Below, one piece after another: positions 14,542 to 21,303 of a stretch of DNA of 64,000 nucleotides. Origin of the DNA: JAPOUP01 sp965203605 (GTDB lineage Bacteria; Pseudomonadota; Alphaproteobacteria; Rhodobacterales; Rhodobacteraceae); the NCBI GenBank assembly GCA_965203605.1, contig OZ241902.1:4836001-4900000 (forward strand), given 5' to 3'. The notes beneath the pieces were generated by a model. That model did not search any database. It was not told where the DNA came from and worked only from the letters and a program-made list of their open reading frames with translations. The position numbers were made by a program, and so were the translations under genes. Position 1 is the first letter of the stretch; the number at the start of each line of letters is the position of its first letter.

Positions 14542-16044
14542 GAGCCTCTTGCACAATTATCGCGGTTCGGGCGGCCGCGGCCAGCCTTTCGGTTCCGCCA
14601 GGGTCGTGACACCGGATCCGGCGGGTGCCCGGGGCGTCTGCACGAGCCAAAGTGTGGCGGAATGCCGCAGCTTGTGGCCCATCGGGCGCCGTCCGCGCAT
14701 GGCTGGCCGTGCCGTCCCCTCCGGGGCGGCGTCCGCGGCGGACGGATCTGCCAGAACCAGTGGTGTCAGATGGTGAGCCGCATCAGCTGCTCCACCGTCA
14801 GGGCCAGCACGCCGAAGAACAGGTGGCAGGCCACCTTGGCGTGCCCACGGACACGGACATGCCGGGCGCCGTAGGAGTCCTTCAGGGCGGAGTTCACGCG
14901 CTCCACGCTGGAGCGCTGCCGGTAGCGGACGCGGTCATGGCGGATGTGGCCCGCTTTCCGCTGCGCCAGAGCCTCTTTCCTGAGGCGCTCCTTCAGCGCC
15001 GCGTCGCGGCGGGGGTTGGTGTCGGTGATCGCCACACGCCCCATGAGGCAGGCGTGGAACCCGATCTCCAGCGAGTCGTAGGCCGCGTCCATGAGCTCGT
15101 AACAGTGGTCCACCCGCAGCGCCGTCATCTTCGACAGCGGTATGGCGGCCTGGCTGTCGTGCAGCGACGCCGAGGTCAGGATGCAGCTGATGGGGACGTC
15201 ACCGTCGGCGGCGTCGATATGGAGCTTGTACCCCCGCCAGCTCTCCCTGTATCCCTTCGCGTTGCGTTTCGTCCCGGTGTCGCAGGCTTTCGGCAGCCCG
15301 TCGGCCATCCCCTCCGCCGTCATCCCGTCCCGCAGCTGCCGCTCCAGCCGGGTCGGCTCCCTCGGGACCTCCTCCCCCTTTTTCGGGCGTCCGCGCTTTC
15401 GCTTCGGCCGCTCCTGCGGCTTCGGCTTCGGCGCCGGCCTCTCCCGCCCGACGATCGCCGTCGAGTCCCGCGATATGTGGCCGACGACCGAGCCGGCATA
15501 CGCGGCGCGGACCAGCGCCTCGTGCATCCGCTCCGGCAGCCGGGTCTCCGCGAACCAGGCGAAGGCCCTGGAGAAGGTCGATTCACTGGGCACCTCCGAC
15601 ACGCGGGACCAGCCGCACAGCCTGCGCAGCGTCGGGTCGTATCGCAGCCTGTCGATCAGCACCGTCGTGGTCGGCATGTCCCACACCGCCTTGGCGACGA
15701 AGGCCCGAGCCAGCGCCCTGCGGTCGGCGGGAGGGTTGCCGACGCCCCGGTGGCTGTAGTGGACGTGCCTCTCCACCTCCACCAGGTCCAGGACGGCGAT
15801 GAACCTGCCGTGCCTCACGCCCAGCGGGCCGACCTCCCCGGCGAGGGACGGGAAAAGTTCCCCTTGAAACCGCTGCCAGGCATCTGATATGGATGATCGT
15901 AGGGACATGGAGCCGTCTCCCTGCATGTTGTGGCTTTCGCACCTGCTTCATACCAGAGGGACGGCTCCATATCCAGGCCCCCGATCAGAAAAAAGCGCCC
16001 GTTTCCGAAAAAACCGCTTGATCGGGGAATTCTGCAAGAGGCTC
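14542..16044 (-). mobile_element. Complete IS (1503 bp) with 4-bp target duplication
   Basis: Ends GAGCCTCTTGCA (left) and TGCAAGAGGCTC (right) are inverted repeats, flanked by ACGT on both sides (14538-14541 and 16045-16048). It carries one transposase gene. Partial copies occupy both window edges. It interrupts the duplicated parA / RHH junction. Confidence 0.9.
14766..15908 (-). CDS. IS transposase (IS4/IS5-like DDE fold)
   Basis: 380 residues, apparently intact. The first ~120 residues form the N-terminal domain (RGVGNPPADRRALARAFVAK, SESTFSRAFAWFAE). SRDSTAIVGRE has the first catalytic Asp, followed by a basic linker (KRKRGRPKKGEE), then SWRGYKLHIDAADGDVPI, HCYELMDAAYDS (second Asp) and SSVERVNSALKDSYGARHVR (Glu). 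The C-terminus is hydrophobic (LFFGVLALTVEQLMRL). This is the order of IS4/IS5-superfamily (DDE_Tnp_1) enzymes; I do not name the IS group. The start at 15908 has GGGAG 8 nt upstream. It catalyses cut-and-paste transposition. Confidence 0.8.
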   Translation of the reverse strand: MSLRSSISDAWQRFQGELFPSLAGEVGPLGVRHGRFIAVLDLVEVERHVHYSHRGVGNPPADRRALARAFVAKAVWDMPTTTVLIDRLRYDPTLRRLCGWSRVSEVPSESTFSRAFAWFAETRLPERMHEALVRAAYAGSVVGHISRDSTAIVGRERPAPKPKPQERPKRKRGRPKKGEEVPREPTRLERQLRDGMTAEGMADGLPKACDTGTKRNAKGYRESWRGYKLHIDAADGDVPISCILTSASLHDSQAAIPLSKMTALRVDHCYELMDAAYDSLEIGFHACLMGRVAITDTNPRRDAALKERLRKEALAQRKAGHIRHDRVRYRQRSSVERVNSALKDSYGARHVRVRGHAKVACHLFFGVLALTVEQLMRLTI

Positions 16045-16551
16045 ACGTGTATAGATTTCTGATCTCGTCGGCGGCCTTCCCTCGTGGCTCGTGTTCCTGC
16101 GCGGCCTGACCGGACTGCTGCGCCCGGGAGAACGCGATGCGGCTGCCGATCCGGACAGGGCAGAGCTCGATGCCGAGGAACGCGATGAGCAGCCCCGTCC
16201 CGAGACCGGCCGCGAGGCACCACAGGAGGTTCCGGCCCTGCCGCGCCGCGGCGGCGGGCCGCTCCACGATCCGGTCCAGCATGCCGCACAGGCCGTCGAG
16301 CCGACGGAGGTGCCGCGCGAGCTCGCCCGTCCGCTCCCGCAGCCCGTCGGAGGTCCGGGGGAGGAGATCCGCCGCCGCCTCCGTCCGCCGGGCGAGGCCG
16401 TCCACGCCAGCTCGCCGGCGTATTCCGTCCGCACCAGCGCCCCCAGCGTACCGGTGGCCCGCGCCAGGCTGGCGTCGAGCGCCGCGATCCGCTCCGCCGT
16501 GTCCCGGTGCACGTACGGGGCGGTCGGGGACGTGCTGGAGCCGAGGATCAT
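16045..16551 (-). pseudogene. Chimera of a small mobilisation-type protein and the ParA tail
   Basis: Reading on the minus strand from about 16551 (MILGSSTSPTAPYVHRDTAERIAALDAS, helical), the frame shifts near 16405 and continues as GLARRTEAAADLLPRTSDGLRERTGELARHLRRLDGLC with a membrane-like segment (LLWCLAAGLGTGLLIAFL). It then fuses at about 16178 to the last ~43 residues of ParA (GIELCPVRIGSRIAFSRAQQ). The helical region plus one membrane segment recalls MobB-type accessory proteins of small plasmids, but I am not sure. The frameshift and fusion make it a relic. The tail stops at the IS insertion site. Confidence 0.5.
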
Positions 16552-16624
16552 TGCGAGAGGTGTCGGAAGGCTACTCGGGGAGTCGCGCCCGGAGACGTCG
16601 TGGATCGTGAACGGAAGAACCCGT

Positions 16625-16756
16625 ATGCCGACCGGCTACGCGCCGGAGGATATCCACCCGGACCTGGACGGGAGCCCGCTGGTCACCGGTCCGGAGGAGC
16701 TGCGGAGAATGGTGGAACGGCATCGCCGGGAGCGCGGGGGGAAGGGCGGACCATGA
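16625..16756 (+). CDS. Short ORF coupled to the traD-like gene
   Basis: 43 codons, MPTGYAPEDIHPDLDGSP... ELRRMVERHRRERGGKGGP, ending in a TGA that overlaps the ATG of the next gene (ATGA at 16753). It has an acidic, Pro-rich start and a basic helix at the end. It may be a small accessory protein or the tail of a longer lost gene; the overlap supports real translation. No family recognised. Confidence 0.35.
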   Translation: MPTGYAPEDIHPDLDGSPLVTGPEELRRMVERHRRERGGKGGP

Positions 16757-17088
16757 CGGACGGAAGGCGGAGGACCGACGGCGAGCGGCTCGAGGAACTC
16801 GCGGAGAGGAAGAGGGCCATCAGGGCCCGCACCGAGCAGAGACGCCGGAAGGAGGACACAAGGAGGAAGATCCTGCTCGGCGCGTGGATCCTCCACGAGA
16901 TGGAACGCTCGGGGACCGGCGGACGGCTCAGGAAATGGGCCGCCCGCAGGCTGCCGGGGTTCGTCAGGGAACGCGACCGCCACCTCTTCGACGGCATCGG
17001 CCTCGACATCGACTGGGGGACGACGGCGGAGACGACGGCCAGTGCACATCTCCATTCACCGCCGCCGACCCTTACGCACGAATGGTAG
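16753..17088 (+). CDS. TraD-like mobilisation accessory protein
   Basis: 111 residues. A basic coiled helix (ERLEELAERKRAIRARTEQRRRKEDTRRKI) leads into LLGAWILHEMERSG, the pattern of small conjugal transfer TraD-family proteins that accompany relaxases. Residues from about 97 (TASAHLHSPPP) read antisense into the inverted duplication, so the native C-terminus is replaced. No relaxase is in the window, so this is a fragment of a mobilisation module. A decayed second copy is at 20526-20665. Confidence 0.5.
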   Translation: MTDGRRRTDGERLEELAERKRAIRARTEQRRRKEDTRRKILLGAWILHEMERSGTGGRLRKWAARRLPGFVRERDRHLFDGIGLDIDWGTTAETTASAHLHSPPPTLTHEW

Positions 17089-17171
17089 GGGGAGAAATAC
17101 ACCCACAGAGCCACGCCGCATATGATGGCCGCCGCCAGGATCGCCGCAGCCTTGACCAGGGGATCGTCCAT
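17038..17171 (-). pseudogene. Small membrane protein, truncated duplicate
   Basis: Starts MDDPLVKAAAILAAAIICG at 17171 and matches the 50-aa protein at 1685-1837 for about 46 residues. It then reads antisense through the traD-like gene without a near stop, because the duplication ended there. It probably makes no native product. Confidence 0.35.
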
Positions 17172-17330
17172 GCTGCCTGTCCCGTATGCCCAGATAAAGG
17201 CATGGCATAAACCACAGTCTTACGCAAATCCATCTGCATGAAGGCACCGGCTGCTGGACGTCCTTCAACGAGATCGAGGCCCCGGACCAGCCCCCATGCC
17301 CCATCCTTTTCGGAACCGTGCTACTGGATG

Positions 17331-17579
17331 TCACCCCGGCATGTTCGCGGAGACCAGTTCGGCCAGCCACGGCAGGACGAGCACCGCCAGGACGGCGGCT
17401 CCGATCAGCTTGATCCACTTGAGCTCGGATTCCAGCCGCGCGATGTCGGCTTTCGTCGCCACCCCGCCGGTGACGCCGTCGCGGACGGTCTGCGTGATCG
17501 CCTCGGCCTGCTCGGAGCTGAAGCCCCCGGCCTCGAGCCTGCGCACGGCGGCCATGGTGTCGAAGGGTACGTCAGTCAT
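17331..17579 (-). CDS. Small coiled-coil protein with membrane helix, duplicate
   Basis: 82 residues, differing from the copy at 1309-1557 at only a few positions (EAIT for EAVT, IKLIG for IKLTG, NMPG for NIPG). Coiled-coil region at residues 12-55, membrane helix at about 57-78. It is preceded by the same short leader ORF and leaderless promoter. The substitutions are conservative, which hints that both copies were under selection after duplication, though few sites can be compared. Confidence 0.6.
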   Translation of the reverse strand: MTDVPFDTMAAVRRLEAGGFSSEQAEAITQTVRDGVTGGVATKADIARLESELKWIKLIGAAVLAVLVLPWLAELVSANMPG

Positions 17580-17677
17580 CGGCACTGCCGCCCTCGATCA
17601 CGTCCAGCCGACAGCGCCCGGGCGCAGCGCTGAATGCCTCGACGTGCGTGTTCATGCGCTCCTCTAGGTTCGCTCAT
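17576..17677 (-). CDS. Leaderless short ORF, duplicate of 1224-1316
   Basis: 33 codons beginning MSEPRGAHEHARRG at the predicted transcription start of the promoter at 17685-17713. It overlaps the start of the coiled-coil gene by 4 nt. As in the left copy, the frame has diverged from the intact family member at 22845-23024 after about a dozen residues. Confidence 0.3.
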   Translation of the reverse strand: MSEPRGAHEHARRGIQRCARALSAGRDRGRQCR

Positions 17678-17684
17678 GCAGACC

Positions 17685-17713
17685 AGCATAGAACCGCCGC
17701 GGACGCGGCGCAA
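17685..17713 (-). promoter_or_regulatory. Leaderless-type promoter, copy 3
   Basis: On the minus strand, TTGCGC (17713-17708), 17 nt, TATGCT (17690-17685), then 7 nt to the ATG at 17677. Confidence 0.6.
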
Positions 17714-17958
17714 GGCCGTACGGCGCGGATCCGGCCTTTTCCGGAAACCGCTCTGTGGCCCTCCACGGGCGTTTCCCGCGATCTGGCACCCCATCGAGGC
17801 CCTGGACCGGCCCCATATGAATCGACCTTTTTACTGCTTTTTTGGACATTAAAACGTGTCGCAACATGCGGCGACAAAACAGGTTAACGCTTATGTGGAC
17901 CGGCCCCATGCCCCGTTCCATATACGGCAGGGACGCCCCGCCGACCTCGTGGCCGAGT

Positions 17959-18030
17959 GCGGGCGAGCGGGAATCGAACCCCTGACCCCCGGCCCGGAAG
18001 GCCGGCGCGCCGCCACTGAGCTACACCCGC
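17959..18030 (-). tRNA. tRNA-Gly(TCC)-like, degenerate
   Basis: Minus strand, 72 nt. The acceptor stem GCGGGTG / CGCCCGC closes (one G-U). The D-arm starts GCTCAGTGG. The anticodon stem CCGGC / GCCGG has loop CTTCCGG, placing TCC at the anticodon (Gly). The T-loop TTCGATT is present, but the T-stem has two mismatches and there is one extra base before the 3' acceptor strand, and the D-stem has one mismatch. CCA is not encoded. It is either a mobile-element tRNA of low quality or a pseudogene that once served as an integration site. Confidence 0.5.
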
Positions 18031-18140
18031 GCCGCCGTGCCTGTTCCGGAAGATCTGAATCATTCACGACATCCGGATCATGTGAATGATTCACATCATG
18101 CACATGATCCGGATCTTTGCCACCGGCCAGGCCGGACATT

Positions 18141-18390
18141 ACATTTCGGAAAATACGTAAAATGCAGAAGTCTGGCGCACATTTCCCGGCAACCGCCAGT
18201 CCGGCCACAGGCGGCATTAAACCCCGTTTCGGGTTTGATGTATAAGCGTGCCTGAACCGGAACCCGTCGGCGCGGATATGTCCGGGGGCCCTCCGCCGCC
18301 AGCCGCAGCGGAAAATGCGGAATTTACGTAAATTTCGAACGGTATGCATTGTGCATAGAGTCTGCATTTTACGTATTTTCCGAAATGTCC
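18141..18390. repeat. Iteron-like motif copies 2-4
   Basis: Motif copies at 18141-18166 (minus), 18316-18339 (plus, containing the 12-bp palindrome ATTTACGTAAAT) and 18363-18390 (plus, overlapping the ATG at 18385). All share the core TTTACGTA followed by TTTTCCGAAATGT or a close variant. Between the tRNA-like gene and 18385 there is no gene; the stretch also holds repeated ATGATCCGGAT / ATGATTCACAT words. It resembles a regulatory or replication-origin region. Confidence 0.5.
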
Positions 18391-18798
18391 GGCATACACC
18401 TGACGCCGAAGACCCTGGAGATGTTCCGGCGCGAGCATCCGGGCCTCGATCCGGGACATATGGAGACGCTCTGGCGCGGCTGGGCGGCCGGGAAGGCGGA
18501 AAGGCCCCGCAACGCGCAGGCCGCCTTCCTCGGGTTCTGCCGCCGCTACGCCGGGCTCCGCGCCGAGGGCGACCGCCAGGACCGCGACGGGCCGCGCCCG
18601 CAGCTGGGCGAGGCTGTGCATCCCGAGGCCCTGGAGTGGTGGCGGGGCCTGACACCGGAGCGGCAGCGGCTCGCCGTCGAGGAGTTCCAGATCTGCGGCA
18701 GGGGGCTGGACTGGGCCTTCGCCCGCACCGAGAAGCAGATGATCGAGCGCGCCGCGAGGGACTGGAGCGGCATCGTACGACCCCGTGCGGGCGCGTGA
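18385..18798 (+). CDS. Uncharacterised 137-aa protein of the mobile region
   Basis: Starts MSGIHLTPKTLEMFRREHPGL, with the ATG inside motif copy 4. The rest is helical and rich in Trp, Arg and Glu (ETLWRGWAAGKAERPRNAQ, AFLGFCRRYAGLRAEGD, EALEWWRGLTPERQRLAVEEF, ERAARDWSGIVRPR). There is no membrane or signal segment. The position behind iteron-like repeats would suit a replication or copy-control protein that represses itself, but I recognise no such family, so this stays open. Confidence 0.5.
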   Translation: MSGIHLTPKTLEMFRREHPGLDPGHMETLWRGWAAGKAERPRNAQAAFLGFCRRYAGLRAEGDRQDRDGPRPQLGEAVHPEALEWWRGLTPERQRLAVEEFQICGRGLDWAFARTEKQMIERAARDWSGIVRPRAGA

Positions 18799-18843
18799 GG
18801 ATGCCGACGGCATGGAACTCCGGCGGCATCCTCGCCGACGGCC

Positions 18844-19074
18844 TTGAAAACCACATCATCCGACGGCATTCCGCGGGGCCGAAGACGGGGTTGCCATGCA
18901 CCTTTCCGATCACGTGGCCGACCGGCATTCGGCCTGCGGACCACGGAGAGCGGGATCGCGCAGACGCCCGGCCTGGGGCGTGACGCCTTCTCCCGCGCGT
19001 CGCGGGTGCGGGACGGCGAGGCATCAAGGCTCCATGCCTGTCTCGACCGGGTCGCGGCGGGAGGCTTTGCCTGA
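18844..19074 (+). CDS. Unassigned ORF
   Basis: A 76-codon frame ending GIAQTPGLGRDAFSRASRVRDGEASRLHACLDRVAAGGFA, which has the look of a helix-turn-helix end. Its start (MKTTSSDGIPRGRRR) lacks support and the N-terminal half looks non-coding, so it may be only the 3' end of a decayed regulator. The rest of 18799-19249 shows no feature I can support. Confidence 0.2.
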   Translation: MKTTSSDGIPRGRRRGCHAPFRSRGRPAFGLRTTESGIAQTPGLGRDAFSRASRVRDGEASRLHACLDRVAAGGFA

Positions 19075-19249
19075 CCGCGCTCAGGGATGGCCGCTTCGCG
19101 GGGTCCGTCCACCGGGCCCACAACCCGCGCTGGTCCTGGGCGCCGCTCTCAAGCGACGGGGCGGCCAGACATATGGCAGACGGCACAACGCCACGGGAAC
19201 GCCGAAAGCCCGGTCGCCCGCGATCCCGGCACATCTCCCGGATGACCGT

Positions 19250-19501
19250 CTACCGGGCATTGAAGGAGAAGTGACGGGGTTCAGGTTCCTGCAGCCGGTC
19301 GGCGATCCATATCTTGATCAATGCCTGGCGGGTGATGCCGAGCTTCCCGGCCTGCCGGTCCAGACCCGCGACAATCCAGGCCGGGAAATCCACGTTCACC
19401 CGCCTGGCTTCGAGATTGGGGCGGCGGGCATTCGCCCAGTCAACATAGGCGGACATGTCCTCGCCCGCATCAAAACGCTCGTCGAATTCCTTCGCTTTCA
19501 T
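19250..19501 (-). CDS. brnA: BrnA-type antitoxin (CopG/RHH)
   Basis: 83 residues, MKAKEFDERFDAGEDMSAYVDW followed by RRVNVDFPAWIVAGLDRQAGKLGITRQALIKIWIADRL, the ribbon-helix-helix pattern of BrnA antitoxins. It normally binds and neutralises the BrnT ribonuclease and represses the operon. The cognate toxin gene upstream (19470-19680) has lost its N-terminal half, so this is probably an orphan antitoxin. Confidence 0.75.
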   Translation of the reverse strand: MKAKEFDERFDAGEDMSAYVDWANARRPNLEARRVNVDFPAWIVAGLDRQAGKLGITRQALIKIWIADRLQEPEPRHFSFNAR

Positions 19502-19750
19502 GGATGGCGATCTCCTTTTTGCGGGCGCGGCGCACGGAAATGATCCGCACGCGGTCGTCCCGATCTGTGCAGACAGCGGTCCAGTGCCTGGCTTCGATCA
19601 TGCCAACGGCCAGAAAACGCCGCTCGTCTGTCGTGACATTGGCCGCAGCCTCGATAAGATGCGCAGGTCATGAAAGATCAGCCGGACGCCGCTCGACGTG
19701 GTCAGGTCAAGGTTCTGTTCCTCCTTCGATACGCGTGCGTAGCCGATGAG
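19470..19750 (-). pseudogene. Remnant of BrnT toxin fused to a recombinase N-terminus
   Basis: On the minus strand the first ~20 codons (near 19750-19695) read LIGYARVSKEEQNLDL, the start of a serine recombinase. After a frame break, codons for TDERRFLAVGMIEARHW and DDRVRIISVRRARKKEI follow, the C-terminal half of a BrnT toxin. This part overlaps the brnA start. Neither protein can be complete. It records at least two successive insertions or deletions. Confidence 0.6.
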
Positions 19751-19897
19751 CACGCGGGACCCTGTCTGACAACCCGATCACGACGCGCGAAACCATGCGG
19801 TGTTTTCCAGACCGGGTAACCGGCAGGCCGTGAATTCTTTTCTTTCATTATCAGTCTGTTGCGCGGGCGTCAGCCTTTCCGACTGCCTGATGTCGGG

Positions 19898-20221
19898 CTA
19901 TGTCAGCCCCAGAAAAAGCGCCAGGGACCGATTGACACGGATCATGTCGGCCTGGCCAAGGCTTCCGAACACCGGTCCCAGCCTGTCGGTCCGCACAGTC
20001 ATGGCCTTGTCGACCATCACCTGTGACGGCCTGTCTAGACCGTTCCGCGGGGACGGTTCGACCGTCAGACGCAGCAGCGGAGCATCGATCAGTTTCGACG
20101 TGATCAGGAGAACCGTCACCGTCGAGGTTCCTTGGAAATGCCCGGACTGGATCACAAGCGCGGGCCGAGGTTTTCCGTAGTCACCCTGCAGGGCGACCGT
20201 GACCAGATCGCCCCTCGTCAC
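19898..20221 (-). CDS. MazF/PemK-family toxin
   Basis: 107 residues from a GTG at 20221: TRGDLVTVALQGDYGKPRPALVIQ is the usual opening with G-D-[FY]-G-KPRP. FQGTSTVTVLLITS and SQVMVDKAMTVRTDRLG follow, and the end is RVNRSLALFLGL. These are sequence-specific mRNA interferases. The GTG overlaps the antitoxin stop (GTGA), so toxin translation is coupled to antitoxin translation. The pair appears intact. Confidence 0.85.
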   Translation of the reverse strand: MTRGDLVTVALQGDYGKPRPALVIQSGHFQGTSTVTVLLITSKLIDAPLLRLTVEPSPRNGLDRPSQVMVDKAMTVRTDRLGPVFGSLGQADMIRVNRSLALFLGLT

Positions 20222-20436
20222 TCCCAGCCGTCCGCGTCCGCCATCGCCGCGTCAATCACGCGCTCTGTCCCACGGTCCCGGCGGTCGGCTTCGGCCACCA
20301 GCAGCGACTGGCGGCGGCATTCATCGGCGAAGCCCGGTCGCCGCGTGTCGGGAACCCAGATCTGGACCGGTCGCAGCCCGGCGGTGCGCAGGGCGTCTCT
20401 GGCTTTGCGGACGCGTTCGGCAGCTGAAGCCGGCAT
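20218..20436 (-). CDS. MazE-type antitoxin
   Basis: 72 residues, MPASAAERVRKARDALRTAG, then LRPVQIWVPDTRRPGFADECRRQ, a conserved segment of antitoxins paired with this MazF group in Proteobacteria. The acidic C-terminus (DAAMADADGWE) would wrap the toxin. Start chosen at 20436 because the match begins there. It is upstream of the toxin with a 4-nt overlap. The pair probably stabilises the element. Confidence 0.8.
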   Translation of the reverse strand: MPASAAERVRKARDALRTAGLRPVQIWVPDTRRPGFADECRRQSLLVAEADRRDRGTERVIDAAMADADGWE

Positions 20437-20525
20437 GGCAGTCTCCCCGTCGCTACATGTAACATAGCGCACGTCCGGGATGTGGACAAGCCCACAGGCC
20501 GCGAAAACTGTCATCCGAGGCCCGC

Positions 20526-20665
20526 ATGCAGGCCATCAGGGCGCACACCGAGCAGAGACGCCGGGAGGAGGGCACAAGGAGGAGGATCCTGACCGGCGCA
20601 TGGATCCTCCACGAGATGGAAAGCCCGCAGGCTGCCGGGCTTCGTCAGGGAACGCGACCGGGCTC
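20526..20665 (+). pseudogene. Decayed traD-like gene
   Basis: Begins MQAIRAHTEQRRREEGTRRR and ILTGAWILHEME, matching 16820-16910 of the traD-like gene. It then jumps by deletion and frameshift to sequence matching its RLPGFVRERDR region. Too short to function. Confidence 0.6.
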
Positions 20666-20751
20666 GACATCGGCCCGAACCTACATTGTCTGCAAACAGC
20701 TCGAAGCGGAACGGTCTCGCGACGGGCTTTTGCCTGCTTTTATTGATCGGG

Positions 20752-21183
20752 TCAGTTATTGAGGGCTCTCCAGCCCGCGGCCTGCTGTTCAGCGCAGTAG
20801 GTTTGCATCTGGTAGTCGCCCGGCCATTCAGCGGCGCAGCGTGCGGCGATGACTGTGCCGGCCGAGGCCGGCACAGTTGCGAGGACGTTCGGAAGCTCCG
20901 TGAACCCCGTTTGCTGCTGCGCAAGGCAATACGCGCGCATTTGCCAGTCACTGCCCCATTCCGCCTCACACATTTCGGCGGCGGTGCTGAGCTCGGGCGG
21001 AATCACGGCGAGCCTGTGCCGCAGTTCCGCATAGCTCTCCCGCTGTTGTCGGACGCAATAGGCCTGCATCTGAAAGTCGCCCGGCCATTCAGCGGCGCAG
21101 GCCGCTTTGGTCTGATCCTCATCGAATGCGGCGGCGGGCGACGCCAGGAAAGCGAGGAGACCCGCGAAAAGCGCTGGGCGCAT
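20752..21183 (-). CDS. Secreted protein with three Cys-containing repeats
   Basis: 143 residues. A signal peptide (MRPALFAGLLAFLASPAAAF) is followed by three tandem ~40-residue units, each with the pattern C-x2-EW-x2-D-[FWY]-Q-M-[QR]-x-YC-x2-QQ (AEWPGDFQMQAYCVRQQ, AEWGSDWQMRAYCLAQQ, AEWPGDYQMQTYCAEQQ). The two Cys of each unit probably form a disulfide in the periplasm. I chose the ATG at 21183 because the signal peptide starts there. No function is known to me for this repeat. It lies just outside the Tn3 end at 21304. Confidence 0.6.
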   Translation of the reverse strand: MRPALFAGLLAFLASPAAAFDEDQTKAACAAEWPGDFQMQAYCVRQQRESYAELRHRLAVIPPELSTAAEMCEAEWGSDWQMRAYCLAQQQTGFTELPNVLATVPASAGTVIAARCAAEWPGDYQMQTYCAEQQAAGWRALNN

Positions 21184-21303
21184 GGAGTTTCTTTCCCGCC
21201 AAGTGTTCCCTGTCATTCCGAATCTCCCTCAACACCTAACTGTGGCGGCCTGTCGGAACCATGATCGCACGTAATGGCCTGTACGCATGAATGGAACGGT
21301 GAG

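Larger units (their letters stand above)
17038..17790 (-). repeat. Large inverted duplication, right copy
   Basis: Inverted counterpart of 1098-1828. The divergence is scattered single-base changes and small indels. The outer edges are GATATCGCGGG-like at 1098 and its complement near 17785. Confidence 0.8.

Noticed and set aside
14625..15887. Plus-strand frame of about 420 codons over the complete IS
   Set aside because: Antisense to the transposase at 14766-15908, which has the DDE motifs.
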